DNA of 64,000 bases, taken from the NCBI GenBank assembly GCA_025531455.1, contig JAMYHL010000039.1, forward strand, positions 310,001-374,000, read 5' to 3'. Source of the stretch: Apiotrichum sp. Y4204. Taxonomy: Eukaryota; Basidiomycota; Tremellomycetes; Trichosporonales; Trichosporonaceae. Position numbers and translations under genes: made by a program. The notes under the pieces are model-generated. The model was not told where the DNA came from. It did no database searches and saw only the letters and a list, made by a program, of their open reading frames with translations. How positions within the stretch are numbered: position 1 is the first letter of the stretch; each line of letters starts with the position of its first letter. Of this stretch, positions 33,286-43,963 are shown one piece after another.

Positions 33286-34802
33286 ATGAACTATCCGTCC
33301 TCCTCGTGGCCCAATGCCGCCTCGAGCTCGGCCACACATCCGCCCGACGACGGCCCACTGGGAATAACCCGCTCGCGCACGCTCTTCTATCTCTCCGTTC
33401 GGGACAGCAGCACGTTTGGGGCGCCGCGCCGACCCCTCCGCCCGGCGGCGCAGTACGGAGACACGGTCGATATCGAGGATGACGAACGGGGCGGGCTGCT
33501 GAATGGCCACCGAGAGGGCGGGCTACCCCCGAAATGGTGGGTATGAAAGCCAAAGGATCAAGTCTGACGGCAGGGTCGATATCTCGGATGAAGTGGAGGA
33601 GATCCTCACCCGCGTCGAGGCGAAATGTACGTGGGTCTGCGAGCGTCACTAATGGCAGCGTCTGCGCTCGACAAGCTGCACGCCAAGCATGTGCTGCCTG
33701 GATTCACGGACCGGAGCGCCGAAGAGCGCGAGATTGAGCGCCAGACGAATGATATCACGAGGGTGAGTCGCGGGGCGCGCGAGCGGGCGAGTCAGCGCAA
33801 TGGGAGTCAGGAGCGGCGTCAGGCGGAAGGTGCATTGCCAGGAGGGTGCATCGATGATGGCAGTGTACTCCTCTCGCTGCGTACATTGCCTTACTCCCCG
33901 AACATGACCAGCTCACGGCCTTCTAACCCACATGACTGACATCAGGACTTCCGGCGCTGCTCGCACCTTATAACAAGCATCGCCCCGGCACGCGGCGCGC
34001 CGCGCGTCGAGGGCGTCGCAGCGAAGAACGTACAGCGCGGTCTTGCGCAGAAGGTGCAGGAGGCTAGCGCGCAGTTCCGCAAACGGCAGAAGGTGTATAT
34101 GCAGAGTAGGTGGACAGCGAAGGAAGAGAAAGGTAGCTGGGTCTGACGGGCCCAGAACTCCAAGGACACGCGATCAAGAACAAGGACCTTCTCGCGGCCA
34201 GCGGGGCAATTACTTTGCGCGGGACGGAATCCTATGATGCGCTGGCGGAAGACGAGGAGGCTGTGAGTGCCCGTTTGATTCATCACTGACCCCAGTCACA
34301 AGCGCAGCTCCAATCCCAGTCTCAGGTCCAAGGCGGCGTGTCGGCAGAAATTGAGACGCGCACCAAGGAAATAACGCAGATTGCGAGCTCCATCGCTGAG
34401 CTCGCCGACCTCTTCCGCGACCTCGGCGGCCTCGTCGTTGCACAGGGCACGGTGCTCGATTCCGTCGAGTACAATGTGCAGCAAACAGCTAAACAGATGG
34501 AGGACGCAGTGGAGGAGCTCACGATTGCGCGGCAGTATCAGAGCAGCTCGGGAAGGCGGAGGTGTATTTTGCTTCTGGTGCTCATTATTGTTGGGCTCAT
34601 TATTGTGCTTATCTACAAGCCGCGCGGACGGAAGGCCGCGCCGCCAGAAGGGACGCACGGCGCGACGCCGATTACAGCGTCTATGACAGCTACCTCGCTT
34701 GATATTCCACCACTCGCATCCGCAACGCACTACCGCCCGATTCCCGGCCAGGGCCCCGAACCAACGGACGCACGGCGGAGTCGGAACAGGAACCGGAGCT
34801 GA
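33286..34802 (+). CDS. TLG2: t-SNARE Tlg2 (syntaxin-16 homologue)
   Basis: Six exons: 33286-33536, 33574-33626, 33659-33762, 33946-34105, 34156-34262, 34296-34802; 393 aa. N-terminal TRSRTLFYLSVRDS is the conserved Tlg2/Stx16 start that binds the SM protein Vps45. Then LPPKWVDISDEVEEIL, an Habc region, and a SNARE domain (~265-320) with ITQIASSIAELADLFRDLG and central glutamine in VVAQGTVLDSVEYNV (Qa SNARE). A single TM anchor follows (ILLLVLIIVGLIIVLIY), then a ~65-residue luminal tail, as in yeast Tlg2. It acts in fusion of endosome-derived vesicles with the trans-Golgi network. Splice phases 2,1,0,1,0 all agree with the reading frame. The gene is convergent with VMA12 (90 bp apart). Confidence 0.93.
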
Positions 34803-34892
34803 GCTAGCTGGGCCATTCTCATCATCACTCTCACTTGCCACTTCTCCCACGGGCACATTGTCATTATACCCTGCATATGCATTACCACGTAT

Positions 34893-35919
34893 CTAGAGCC
34901 CGCGCCGGCGGAGGCGGATATTAGACTTGGGCGCTGGTGGGGGGATGATGTCGTCGGGAACCTCTGTGGAAGCGTCCTCGCCGAGGCACTCGTCGACAAG
35001 AGCAGGATCCTCGCCCTCGTCGATGAGCAACTTCTCCTCCACCTTGCCACTCCCACGGCTCTCCCTCGCCAGAACCCTCGCCTCCCGGGCCCTCTTCTCC
35101 CGCTTCCTCCGTCCATAAATCCACAACAGTCCCAAATCCGCCACGCCCACACCAGCACCAACAACGACAGCCAGGGCCATCGCCCGGCCGCGCTCCCACC
35201 CTCCGCCAGAGGTCGCTGCCGCATAAGCTGCGCCGCCGGCACCAAAGATCGAGAACAGGACGTTGAGCACTTTTCCCAGCATGTCGAGCGTGTTTCGGAT
35301 TTCACGGGGCGGTGCCGGGGAGAGATGATGGGGGAGGAAGGGGTTGGGCTGTTGTCAACACGCCATAGCAAATAGATGTGACCCACTTCTTTGGACGTGC
35401 GCTCAGCAACCACGGCGAGCGCGCGCTGCCGCGGGGGGAGATACACCTCCGCACCGGCAAGAAGGGCAATCGCTCCGTAATCTCCGGAATCTGGGGTCAG
35501 AGAAGTACAGCTGGAAACGTACCCAGTCCGGCGGCTGTTAGGACGGTGTTGTTATTTGCCGCCCAGGAGGCGATCTCATCGAGGAGCGCAGCGGGGACTG
35601 TGGGCGGTCGTTCTGGCGCTTCTTCAGCTGGCACCTCCTTCTCTCCGGTATCCTCCTCGTCGCCCTTCTCATCCTTCTCGGACTTCTCATCCTTCTCGGC
35701 CTTCTCATCCTTCTTGGCTTCGCTTCGCGGTCCAGCGAGGATCTCCCGCGCCGCGCGCACCTCTGCGATATCCTCCCGCACGACCTCCTGCGCCAGTGCC
35801 GCGTCGACCTCCCGTTGTATCGTTTCAGGCAGTATCCGCGCGCCAGCAAGGTCGGAGAGGGATGCACGCAAGTGCGGCGGGAGCGTGAAGACCGTGCTTG
35901 TTGTGCTCGTTGTGCTCAT
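34893..35919 (-). CDS. VPH2: V-ATPase assembly factor Vma12/Vph2 (ER)
   Basis: Three exons on the minus strand: 35919-35523, 35490-35387, 35348-34893; 318 aa. The middle of the protein has the PF11712 features: LLAGAEVYLPPRQRA followed by RTSKE, then a membrane pair beginning EIRNTLDMLGKVLNVLFSIFG with Gly/Ala-rich continuation, and a second helix (AMALAVVVGAGVGVADLGLLWIY) followed by a basic cytosolic tail (GRRKREKRAREAR). These match yeast Vph2 (human TMEM199), which helps assemble the Vo sector in the ER. The N-half has a KKDEKAEKDEK-type charged repeat. Exon 2 to 3 was joined at a 38-nt intron (GTGGGT ... AACAG), which restores frame between RTSKE and the first helix. Family match is good though the linker is divergent. 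Confidence 0.85.
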
Positions 35920-36448
35920 GGTATATGGTGGAATGGATGGCGACTAACTTTCCGTAGTGCCCAACTTTCGACGTGTCGGTGGAGGTCAGAGCCGGCGGCC
36001 GCCGCGCCACGGACAGTGCCAACCGTCGCCGCCCGCCCGGTCTCTCGGGGCCGAGAAGGGGTCGCAGGCAGATTCAGTTCATCAGCAGCACTGCCTCGCA
36101 CTTGTGTCCACTCCCTTCACTACGCCGCGCGTCGTTGGCACAAACACATTCTCAGTCTCCGTTCTCCCTGACAGCGCAGTGAACCGTCTTATCAGCTTGG
36201 AAGCGACACGCATTGACACGCCGACATTGATATCGGAGGCAACTGGTCCAGGCCTCCCAGCGTATCACGCGTCTGTGAACCTAAGTGGCTGCCGATACGT
36301 CACACCTTTATAACGAGTCCCCATCCCGGTCCGAACCCACAACTACCGATTGCCCAACTCTCAACCACCTTGCATTCCATCCATACTCCCATCCTCAATC
36401 ATCCCTCTCTCTCCCACACACTCTCCCTCAACCCCATAATCCTTTCTG
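35920..36448. other. Divergent intergenic, VPH2 / otubain
   Basis: 529 bp between divergent starts. C/T-rich leader sequence precedes 36449; nothing else recognised. Confidence 0.5.
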
Positions 36449-38687
36449 ATGGCCAACTTCTTCGGCCGCATCTTCAAGTCCAAGCCGCAGCGGGGCACCT
36501 CGCCCCCACCCCCGGCGCTGGGCAAGTCCTCGGGGCGGATGGACCTCCTGAGCGACGAGAGCGGGCGCAGGTCGCCCGCAACGATAACGAGCGGCGGGTT
36601 CGTGACCCGCGATTCGGCGCCCGAGGCGACCCCGATGTCTGTCGATTCGCAGGCTTCCAATGCTACCCAGGCGAGCGAGCAGAGCGAGTTTGCCCGTAGC
36701 GCGCATGAGGCTGCACGCCAGGGTCTCCGGGAACCGTCCAGGGAGATTGATGAGAACACCGCGCTCTCGTCGCTTACGGACGCCGAAATCGTGCGCCTCA
36801 TGGAGGGCATGGAGGGCGACATGCTGACCAAGGTGAGTGCGAGCGGAGCCGCTGGAACGGAGTGAGGACGGGAGACGAGAACGCCAGTCGTGCGGCATCG
36901 AACGTGTGTGCTGTGATAGATGGCAAGCATTCTGTACATTTAGGTGGCAGCATTCACGTCTCGACCGACACCCGCTCCTCATCAGTTCTCTTCCTGACAT
37001 CGCAGCCCCTCATCACCGGCCCGGTGCCCATCCTCGCGATCAAGAAGGAGTACCTTCGCGGCTCGCGCGAGGTGCTCCGTAAGCTCGAGTGGCTTGAGGA
37101 GAACGGATGGGACCAGGTATGGCGTGCCCGCGGCGACGGCGACTGCTTCTACCGTTGTGAGTCAAGCCTTGGCTTGGTCTCACTGCCAAGCGTGCGAGCG
37201 CGCTGCGCAATGACCAAGCCGACACTGCATCCCCACCACATTCATTCCGCAGCTGACCCACAGCATTCACGCTCGCATACCTTCTGCGCATCCTGTATGC
37301 GCCGAACCCTGCCGCCGAGGCCGCGCAGGCGCTCACAAACGTGCACGCAACCCTGCCGTCTATGGAGCGCTCGGGCTTCCAGTCCGATCTGGTGAGTGTT
37401 GCATTCGGGAACGGTTTTGATCGGCGGTGACCCCCGCCGCAGTTACTGTGCTTCGCGATGCGCGTACTGACATCACAGCTCGACGAGTTCCTCGAACCCT
37501 TCCTCTCCACCATTGCCGCGTTCGTCGACCCCCCGCACGGGCAGGAGCCGACAGAGTACTCGCTCCTCCAGGTTCTCCAGAACGCGGAGAAAAGCAACTG
37601 CATGGTGGTGGTGAGTCCAGCAGCCTCCAGCCTGTTGATTAGTTCTAATCCCTCTAGGCACTCCGCCTCATCACCGGCGCGTATATCCGCACGCACCCCG
37701 ACGACTTCGCGCCGTTCCTCTTCTCCCCTGCGACGTTCGAGCCCGTCACGCCGGACGTCTTCTGTGCGCAGGAGGTGGAGCCGTGCGGCCGCGAGGCGGA
37801 TAACGCGCAGATCATGGCCCTCGCCGCCGCACTAAAGACGCCTATCCGCGTAGCCTACCTCGACAGGAGCGAGGCTGGCGCAGGCGTGATCAACTGGGTC
37901 GAGTTTGAGGATGCCGCAGAAGAGAACCGCCCGCTGACCCTTCTCTACCGGTGCGTCTGAATTTGTTTCCCCGACTGACTCCAGGCCGGGGCACTTCGAC
38001 GTCGTTGCAAAGGACAAGCTGCATTCCGCGCTCGTGTCCGCGCAGAACGAGGAGCAGGCGGCTGCCGTCCGCGCTGACGCTGCCGCAATCTTTAACCCCG
38101 GGCCGACCGCCGGTCCAAGCGGTACGTCTGCCACCGGGTCCGCTCCGAATCCCACTCCCGGCGCAACTCCGTCCACTACATCCGCTCCGAAATCGAACAC
38201 CACAACCCCCATAACCCCCAAGACCACCGAGTTCTTGCAGTCCCGCGGCGGCGGTGCCAGCTCTTCCTCAGCGCCGACACCGACGGCAACATCATCTGCG
38301 CCGCCCCCGGCGCCTGGTGCACGTCCAGCTCCGCCCGCAATGCCCGAACCCACCCCCGCGCCGGAACCCACTCCGGCTGCTGCAGCGGGCCCGCCGCCAC
38401 CGGGTCCTACGCCCGCGCCCGCGCCGGGACCTACACCCGCTCCTGCCGGACCCACGGCCGGTGCGGCCCCTGGACCCACGCCAGCTCCGACGGCGCCGAT
38501 GACCGCTGCGCCCACCGCGACTGCCCCGCCGACCACGACCCAGCCCCCGCCCTCGGCCGCAGCAACCCCTGCGGCTCCCACCGGTGCGCCGACCGCAACT
38601 GCATCCACTCAGCCTCCGCCCACTCCTACGCGCACGCAGGCGGCAGCGGAAAGCGACGAGGAGCGGAAGACTCCCGGCAGCCCGTGA
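36449..38687 (+). CDS. Otubain-type OTU deubiquitinase with proline-rich tail
   Basis: Six exons: 36449-36832, 37006-37156, 37264-37391, 37479-37610, 37658-37950, 37985-38687; 596 aa. The OTU domain (~128-385) has the catalytic cysteine in ARGDGDCFYR (intron 2 follows directly), FTLAYLLRILYAPN, FSPATFEPVTPDVFCAQEVEPCG typical of otubains, and the catalytic histidine in RPGHFDVV. The order and C65-peptidase features indicate an OTUB1-like ubiquitin isopeptidase, often Lys48-specific and cytosolic or nuclear. The N-tail is Ser/Pro-rich; the C-terminal ~200 residues are an unusual Pro/Ala/Thr-rich tail (PAPAPGPTPAPAGP) ending acidic (ESDEERKTPGSP). That tail is absent from human OTUB1 and may be disordered or bind partners. 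Confidence 0.9.
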
Positions 38688-38938
38688 TTAGGGACTCGTG
38701 ACTCGTGACCCGTGATTATGACTCTGCGACCGATTGTGATTGTTATCCATAGACGAAGGCTGTGATCTAGTGTGGCAGAGACTTGAGTGGAGATGTTGAT
38801 GGTGATGTTTCGTATTCAGAAGCCGTGCAGTGTTATGCAACCCTAGAGACCATACACTAGTTCCTGTACGTGCCATCGCTTCGATCGAGCGAGGCTACAG
38901 CGTGCATTGCGCTCTTGAATATCCTCTCTTCCCGCGGA

Positions 38939-39460
38939 CTATTGCCCGCTGCTCCACACATTGAACTCGAGGCGGTTGCCCGCATAGTCGCGTGCAAAGA
39001 AACGCGTAGGGTACTCGATGCCCTGCAGTGAGCAACGCCCAGACATTCCTGCCAATGGAAACCCACCTTTGACCCCGAATTCTCTCCTCCGGGGGTATCA
39101 CAGCTCATGGCCGCCGCCTTCCCTTTGCCATTCATGTGCTCCCATATCCGGGTCTGGAGCGAAACCAACGCCTCGGGACTCGGGAGCGAGAAGCACGGGT
39201 GGTTGGACGACTTGGGATCCGGCACGAACGGCCCGTCGCTCGATACGTGCAGCTGCCATGAGTACAATACTTAGCTTGTTTCTCACCTGCTGCGGCCCAT
39301 CACCGATCCGGAACCAGCGCAATCTGTCTGCTTGGAGGTGCGGCACAGGATCGGCCGCGAAGCCCAGCACGCTGCCGTAGAACTCGTCTGCGAGCGCGAG
39401 CGTGCCGCTGGGCACTTTGAGGTTGACGTGTTGGAGCATGTAGGGCGTGTAGCTTGGCAT
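38939..39460 (-). CDS. VOC/glyoxalase-fold protein
   Basis: Three exons on the minus strand: 39460-39287, 39252-39067, 39022-38939; 147 aa. It has the vicinal-oxygen-chelate two-module pattern: LQHVNLKVPSGTLALADEFY with LGF (first beta-alpha-beta unit), RWFRIGDG, then LHVSSDGPFV, and the last strand RFFARDYAGNRLEFNV, where the E of LEF is the usual metal ligand. His in LQHVNL and LHV are the other expected ligands. Such proteins include glyoxalase I, dioxygenases and resistance proteins; the reaction cannot be named. An in-frame ATG exists 162 bp upstream (39622), adding 54 Arg-rich residues; I use 39460 because the domain begins there. Divergent from RRP7. Confidence 0.8.
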
Positions 39461-40014
39461 CTTGAATGTGAGACGAGTGGTGGGAGGTGGGAGGTTGTGA
39501 GTCTGAGATACGATGGTGTTCAGTGTTCTGCTGTGGGCTCTGAATCTTGCATCAGAGGGATCGGCGCCGGGCCGGATGTGCCGGCGGCAATCTCGGCTTT
39601 CAGCTGGTGGCGGGGTGGCCATTGTACGCTTGTCATTTTGTCAGTTTTGTCAGTTATCTCGTCCCATTTCCTTGGACAGGTTCACGTTTATGCTCAAACT
39701 TGTCTAGAAGGTGCAGGTCGGACATCGGACTTGTTCTCGGAAGAGGAGAGTGAGCATGGGAGCGATGGGGGCCAGCTCCCGTCATGACGGTCATCTGCGC
39801 CAACGTCACGAATGTATGAGCCTGATACTGGCAAAATGGTTTTCACACGGCGATTACGCGAATCCCATGCAGATCCTGAGTCCCTGAAGATTCATAAACC
39901 CAATATCATGCTCACAAAAGTTGACAATCCCACACACAAACGATGCAGGACAGTCCTGGATAACTCGCACAAATAATCTCCCAACACACCACAACCTACA
40001 CCACATCCACGACA
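39461..40014. other. Divergent intergenic, VOC gene / RRP7
   Basis: 554 bp between divergent start codons, with the possible N-terminal extension of the VOC gene at 39461-39622. Nothing else recognised. Confidence 0.45.
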
Positions 40015-41122
40015 ATGCCAAAAGTCAAGGCCTCCAAGGGAGGCAAAGCGGGCACGTCGGGCAAGGACGCCGGCGCAAAGCTCTACTCCAACTTCCTCCC
40101 GGTACCGGTCGCGCTCCCGTCTCCGTTCGGCGCACCGGCAACACACTACCTTTACGTCCGTCCACACAAATCCTCCCCGGCGGCAGAGGACGACGCACGT
40201 ACTGTCTTTGTCGCGAATCTTCCGGCAGACGCGGACGCACACGGTCTGCGCACGCTGTTTGGACGGTGGGGCGTCGTGGAGAACGTGGAGATTGCGCGCG
40301 GCGGCGGCGGAGACGTACTGGAGGCTGCTGTGCTGGGATTGCCGCCGGACAGCGACGAGGAAGACACGGATGAGGAGGGGGAGGAGGGAGAGGAGGAAAG
40401 TGAAGAGCAGCGCGCCGAGCCGACGTTTATGGGTACTGCGGGACCGACACTGCCGCGCTCCCAGCGCAAGCGCCGGAAACCGACCACTCTCCCGCCATCC
40501 GTCCCCGAAGTCGCCCCGCTGCCGGAGGTGCCTGCCGGTCCGGGCGTCTCGGGCGTCCTTAGCGCGCGCATCGTCTTTCTCGACAGCGTTTCCGTCCCGC
40601 GGGTGATGGCATACACTGGCCCCGCGCTCGAGCTCGCACTCGCCCCTCTCGGCCTCACGTTCTTCGAGGCGCAGTACGCCGCTCTCCGCCCGACGCTCGC
40701 GGCTGTCCGCGAACACGCCGACACCGCAATGGCACGGTACGACCACCTGCACTCTATGCTCCTTGCATCGCGGGCCAAGGCGCAGGGCGCCGGCGCGCTC
40801 GTCGACGAGGACGGGTTCACGGTTGTTGTCCGTGGTGGGCGGTACGGCCGGACTGCGGGTCGCGACGGCGATGCTGGCGGTGGCGGTGTGGGTGTTGCGA
40901 GCCGGAACGTGCCCGAGAGCAAGAAGAAGAAGAAGGGCAGCGCGCCGCTCGACAACTTTTACCGCTTCCAGGTCATGGACCGCAAGCGCAAGGGTGGGTT
41001 TGGAGAGGCTTGGATCTGGATTGTTGCTAATGACAGAACTCGCGGATATGCGCGCGCGCTTCGACGAGGACAGGAAAAAGGTCGATGCGCTCAAGGCGAA
41101 CAAGCGCTTCCGCCCTTACTAG
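40015..41122 (+). CDS. RRP7: Ribosomal RNA-processing protein Rrp7
   Basis: Two exons: 40015-40993 and 41037-41122; 354 aa. An RRM-like fold is present (RTVFVANLPADADAHGLRTL, then VENVEIARG), interrupted by a long acidic insert (DSDEEDTDEEGEEGEEESEE) before the second half (ARIVFLDSV). The C-terminal helix matches Rrp7 closely: PLDNFYRFQVMDRKRK joined across the intron to ELADMRARFDEDRKKVDAL and the terminal NKRFRPY. Rrp7 is part of the UTP-C module of the small-subunit processome in the nucleolus, needed for 18S rRNA maturation. The stop falls directly after FRPY, as usual. Convergent with the hydrolase-like gene (93 bp). Confidence 0.92.
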
Positions 41123-41215
41123 GAACTACATTTGCATATCGGGGCAGTCGGGATTCAGATGTACATATTATCTGCATTACCAAGATCTCTACTGACGGAA
41201 CGGCTCTCCTTATCT

Positions 41216-42117
41216 CTATTTGACGACCTCGTAGACCTCGCCGCCCTTCCACCGCTCGTCGCGTTTGAGCACCTTGCCCCAGAACGCCATGACGGGCCGC
41301 CATTCGTCCATGTTAGCCGGCATGCCGCCGTGGGCAGCGGCACGGTGGACATCGACGTGGGTGAAGCGGTCCTTGACCCGCTGCTCGTCCGCATTTGCCG
41401 GTTTTCGGGTGTAGTACAGCACCGGTGTGTTGGACTTGGCGTCCGGGATCTTGCCCTCTAGGTGGCCCATGACGGAGACGGCGGAGCCGAAGCGCGACGC
41501 CCCCTCGAGCGGGTGTGACACAGCGGACAGCGCGAGCGAGAGCGCGAGGCTGCCGCCCTGCCCAAAGCCGAAGAGGTGGATGTCTTCCAGCGCCCACCCC
41601 TCGCGTAGCAGTCCGGCCAGGAGCGGCCGTAGACGCGTCACGGCCCCCGCGGTATCTGCTGCCGAGGACGGAATGGGGTTGAACATGTGGTCAAAGGCGT
41701 TGTACCACATGTACGATGGCGTGTCCATTAATGGCACGCTGGGGTTAGCTGGACAAGTAGGCAGGAGGTGACCATCGCAGCACACCTCTATCCACCTTGC
41801 CACCAACGACTCACGCCAAGGGGCCCTGCAAGCTCAGCACAGCCGTGAACGGGAGCTGCATCTGCCGCCCGAGATTTGCGAACGGTGTCTTGGTATCCCC
41901 TGCGGTGTGAGAAACATAGGCATCCCAGCCATTCGCGCGTTGTCCTAGTTCAGATGCACGCCGCTCCGCACTCACCCACGCCGTGGAACATGATGAGAAG
42001 GTTGTCGTCGCCGTCCTTGCCCGGAATGTACTCACCGTCCCAGCCGTGCAGGTCCGGCTTCTGGCGGCGCGGCAGCGGTGCGGTCTTCACCGGCTTGAGG
42101 TTGAGCGGGGTCTCCAT
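41216..42117 (-). CDS. Alpha/beta-hydrolase-fold protein with Gly in place of nucleophile
   Basis: Three exons on the minus strand: 42117-41976, 41899-41815, 41738-41216; 249 aa. The order DNLLIMFHGVGDTKTPF, TAVLSLQGPLAVP, EDIHLFGFGQGGSLAL, FGSAVSVMGHLEGK, VLYYTRKPANAD and a late HVDVH is that of the phospholipase/carboxylesterase family (acyl-protein-thioesterase-like, yeast Ydl057w group). The nucleophile elbow normally reads G-F-S-Q-G-G; here the central Ser is Gly (GFGQGG), with a Ser two residues later. That suggests a pseudoenzyme or a shifted nucleophile. It is probably cytosolic. Start chosen at the first ATG that gives METPLNLK; a longer in-frame upstream ATG exists at 42204. Divergent from RPC11. 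Confidence 0.8.
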
Positions 42118-42390
42118 ACCGGGACAGAGATATGTTTGATAAGAGTGCGATGGCGCTGTTCGTGGTGTCGAGAATGCTGTTGTGCAGGTCTCGAGATTGT
42201 ACACCGCCAGGCGAATTCCTGGCGGCGAGCGGTGATGTCAAAGAAAAGTGGAGGTCAATCTTGGCTGGCGTGTTTTTCAAAACTTCGTCCACCAACAATC
42301 GCGTGCGGGTGTCTCTGTTGTTGTTACTCTTGACTGCTCGGCTACCACACACATCCAACCTTCTCTGGACTCGATTGGCCTCGTTTCGCG

Positions 42391-43198
42391 ATGCTGTTCT
42401 GCCCGTACTGCGCCAACAACCTCACGATTGGAGATGGTGACGATTCGCCGGATAAGTGCTGGTGAGTGAGGAGGCGGGGTGCTTCGGGTGACCCGGCTTG
42501 TGGGCTCGTGACAAACCAATAGCTTCTATGCGCTGTGAATGAGAAAGACCTCGAGCGCTGCTGGAGAAATTACCGTTATCACGAATTGAATACTTCTACG
42601 CCCAGAATGGCCGAGGTGGAATGCCCATCGCGACAATGAACTGGTGGAACTGACATCCCAGGGTCTGCCCGACGTGCCCGTATAAGTGGGTGATCACGCA
42701 GCAGATCAGCATGCGCACGCATCTCGAGCGGAAGCAGGTCGACGACGTACTCGGTGGCGAGGACGCGTGGAAGGACGTGGACCAGACGGATGGTGAGTGG
42801 GAGGTGGTGCCGATGGTGATGGGCCGGCGAGACGGGTCTGTCAGTGATACTGACGCTGCCTCTCACCATCTCAACTCGTGCGATCCATTTCTTTGCTTAA
42901 TCTCTCTTCACGCCTCAGCCGACTGCCCGAAGTGTCAGGAATGCCACCGCGCGTACTTCCGACAGCTGCAGATTCGCTCTGCAGACGAGCCCATGACGAC
43001 CTTCTAGTGAGTGTCAGCGACCGGGCGATGGGTGCGGACGGCTGCCCATGGGCTCCTCCTGTCTACCTTCGACCGGCGCTTGCCTACCTGAACCATTACT
43101 AACATGAACAGCAAGTGTGTCGGCTGCGGCTTCCAGTGGCGTGAGGTAAGTCAGCTGGCACCTGAGGTTGGGTTCGAGCTGACATTGCCCAGAACTAG
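42391..43198 (+). CDS. RPC11: RNA polymerase III subunit Rpc11 (C11)
   Basis: Five exons: 42391-42461, 42662-42792, 42919-43006, 43112-43145, 43193-43198; 109 aa. The protein matches Rpc11 over its whole length: MLFCPYCANNL, then WVCPTCPYKW (N-terminal zinc ribbon, joined across intron 1), RKQVDDVLGGEDAWKDVDQT, and the C-terminal TFIIS-like zinc ribbon with CPKC, the catalytic acidic hairpin QIRSADEPMTTFY and CVGCGFQWREN. Rpc11 stimulates RNA 3' cleavage, termination and reinitiation by Pol III in the nucleus. The last coding exon is only AAC TAG: an acceptor (GACATTGCCCAG) follows donor GAG|GTAAGT, adding the family's final Asn. Without it the frame would run into GTAAGT and lose the conserved end. 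Confidence 0.92.
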
Positions 43199-43963
43199 AC
43201 ATCTCCGACCGGCAGACTCATGTTCCTGTTGTATGCATATTTTTCCCATCACTTCCGTTGTGCCCCCATCAAGCGCCTCGTGGAACGGATCTTTCTCCAT
43301 ATCTGCATGCCGCGGTTGGGCCATCTAGCTAGCTACCAATTCTACCGAGAGGCGCGCCAACGGTATCGAGAATATCAACGGCCTTGAGAATGTGTGGTAT
43401 GGTCTGTTCGCGGTCTCGCAGCAGCACGACCAGCCACCGTGACAGTTCCCATAATATCTTGCTTGTCCCTTGCACACGCATGTTCTCATGTTCTTCTGCA
43501 CGCGTACCTGTGCCTAGTGGTAAGTGCGTCCACATACGGGCATGTCGCCAGCACAAACGATTACATTTCTCTGGGTAGCTTCAGCATCCGGGCCTCCCAA
43601 GAACGCTGCTGCACGCTGCCCGCATGCTCTGCCCATGTGCACTCCTCATGTGAGGATGAAGAGCATGCATGCATCACCGAGCCCGGTCTGGAGCACAGTG
43701 GGTTGTGGGTTACCGCCGCTTGCCCTACGTCAGCGGTCTCCGTTTCGCGTGAGATTAGGTCCGGTATTGACCGGCGCCCGCCCCGCGCCGCGAGTGAGTG
43801 CCATTTTGTATGTCACCCATGCCGAGATTTTGGCTCATTTCGCCGGGCACTCTGCTGCACCTCTCTCTGGGCACTCGGTAACAGCCCCCCAAATACACCC
43901 CCTCCAATCTCCCACTCAACCTCATCACAACACATCGCATCGCACTCCACACCCACCAGCACG
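43199..43963. other. Intergenic, no gene seen
   Basis: 765 bp between two + strand genes. It holds the RPC11 3' end and the HEM25 promoter and leader; no conserved frame recognised. Confidence 0.5.

Noticed and set aside
37832..38608. 258-codon Gly/Val/Ala-rich open frame on the minus strand, resembling a low-complexity surface protein
   Set aside because: It is the complement of the Pro/Ala-rich otubain tail (CCN codons read as GGN).
39892..41103. 403-codon open frame on the minus strand
   Set aside because: Exact antisense shadow of RRP7, produced by GC-rich codon bias.
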